Shown here piece after piece: positions 63,984-64,000 of a DNA stretch of 64,000 bases (position 1 is its first letter; the number at the start of each line of letters is the position of its first letter). The stretch covers positions 25,214 through 89,213 of the forward strand of contig CALJKV010000026.1 in the NCBI GenBank assembly GCA_937974245.1, given 5' to 3'. Position numbers and translations under genes: made by a program. The notes under the pieces are model-generated. The model did not search any database. It had not been told where the DNA came from and worked only from the letters and a program-made list of their open reading frames with translations. The stretch is from an uncultured Chloroflexota bacterium. Its GTDB lineage: Bacteria > Chloroflexota > Anaerolineae > Aggregatilineales > Phototrophicaceae.

Positions 63984-64000
63984 AAATCATCGAGGGATGA

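Noticed and set aside
1..64000. tRNA, rRNA, CRISPR arrays and insertion sequences
   Set aside because: I looked for T-arm motifs, CRISPR-like spaced repeats and transposase-like frames by eye and found none.

Overview
The window reads as a chromosomal segment of a GC-rich bacterium, most likely a Chloroflexota (Anaerolineae-type) genome. That is an inference from gene content and protein style: a primase with a C-x3-C zinc knuckle, an Asp-rich SigA, a ClpC-type ATPase, oligopeptide ABC systems, SH3 and beta-propeller exported proteins, and many small alpha/beta hydrolases. No database search was run. No rRNA, tRNA, CRISPR array, transposase or integrase was found. The window starts just upstream of a polyketide synthase gene and ends just after an M20 peptidase gene.

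Layout. 0-15.5 kb: two translationally coupled modular type I polyketide synthases with C-methyltransferase domains, followed by a lipoprotein esterase. 15.5-19.4 kb: rsfS (apparent CTG start), an alpha/beta hydrolase with a leaderless promoter, and a three-gene operon of a PyrK-like 2Fe-2S protein, a PIG-L deacetylase and a dihydroorotate-dehydrogenase-like protein whose catalytic motifs are lost. 19.4-26.3 kb, minus strand: a small acidic protein, a YcaQ-type glycosylase, an alkaline-phosphatase-superfamily enzyme, arginase, and a nusB-tatA/B-tatC-hydrolase operon. 26.4-29.4 kb: a hydrolase and a probable trans-3-hydroxy-L-proline pathway (dehydratase plus ketimine reductase). 29.7-36.6 kb: clpC and an oligopeptide ABC importer without ATPase genes, with clear terminators. 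36.7-44.8 kb: a SRPBCC-PDZ-DinB fusion, an exported cyclophilin, an AT-rich patatin gene, galE, mscS and an orphan membrane protein. 44.8-51.5 kb: an Orn/Lys/Arg decarboxylase whose 3' end runs into a decayed copy of an SH3 gene tail, a SET-domain protein, the intact SH3/propeller gene, a Zn-phospholipase-C-like protein, a lone histidine-kinase dimerisation domain, and a DUF1003 gene behind a strongly folded leader. 51.6-57.9 kb: two peroxiredoxins behind a perfect palindrome, the dnaG-rpoD-tlpA operon and a Crp/Fnr regulator. 58-64 kb: a sulfite-oxidase-fold protein and an L,D-transpeptidase-fold protein that both appear to lack their catalytic Cys, a CcdA-TlpA fusion, an MtnA-family isomerase and an M20 peptidase.

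How the genes fit together. The Tat translocase genes match the twin-arginine signal on the transpeptidase-fold protein. CcdA-TlpA, TlpA and two peroxiredoxins form a thiol-redox theme. Arginase, the decarboxylase and the hydroxyproline pair point to arginine, polyamine and proline metabolism. The least explained units are the PyrK-like/PIG-L/PyrD-like operon, the paired fold-without-active-site genes at 58-60 kb, the SRPBCC-PDZ-DinB fusion, and the folded leader before the DUF1003 gene.
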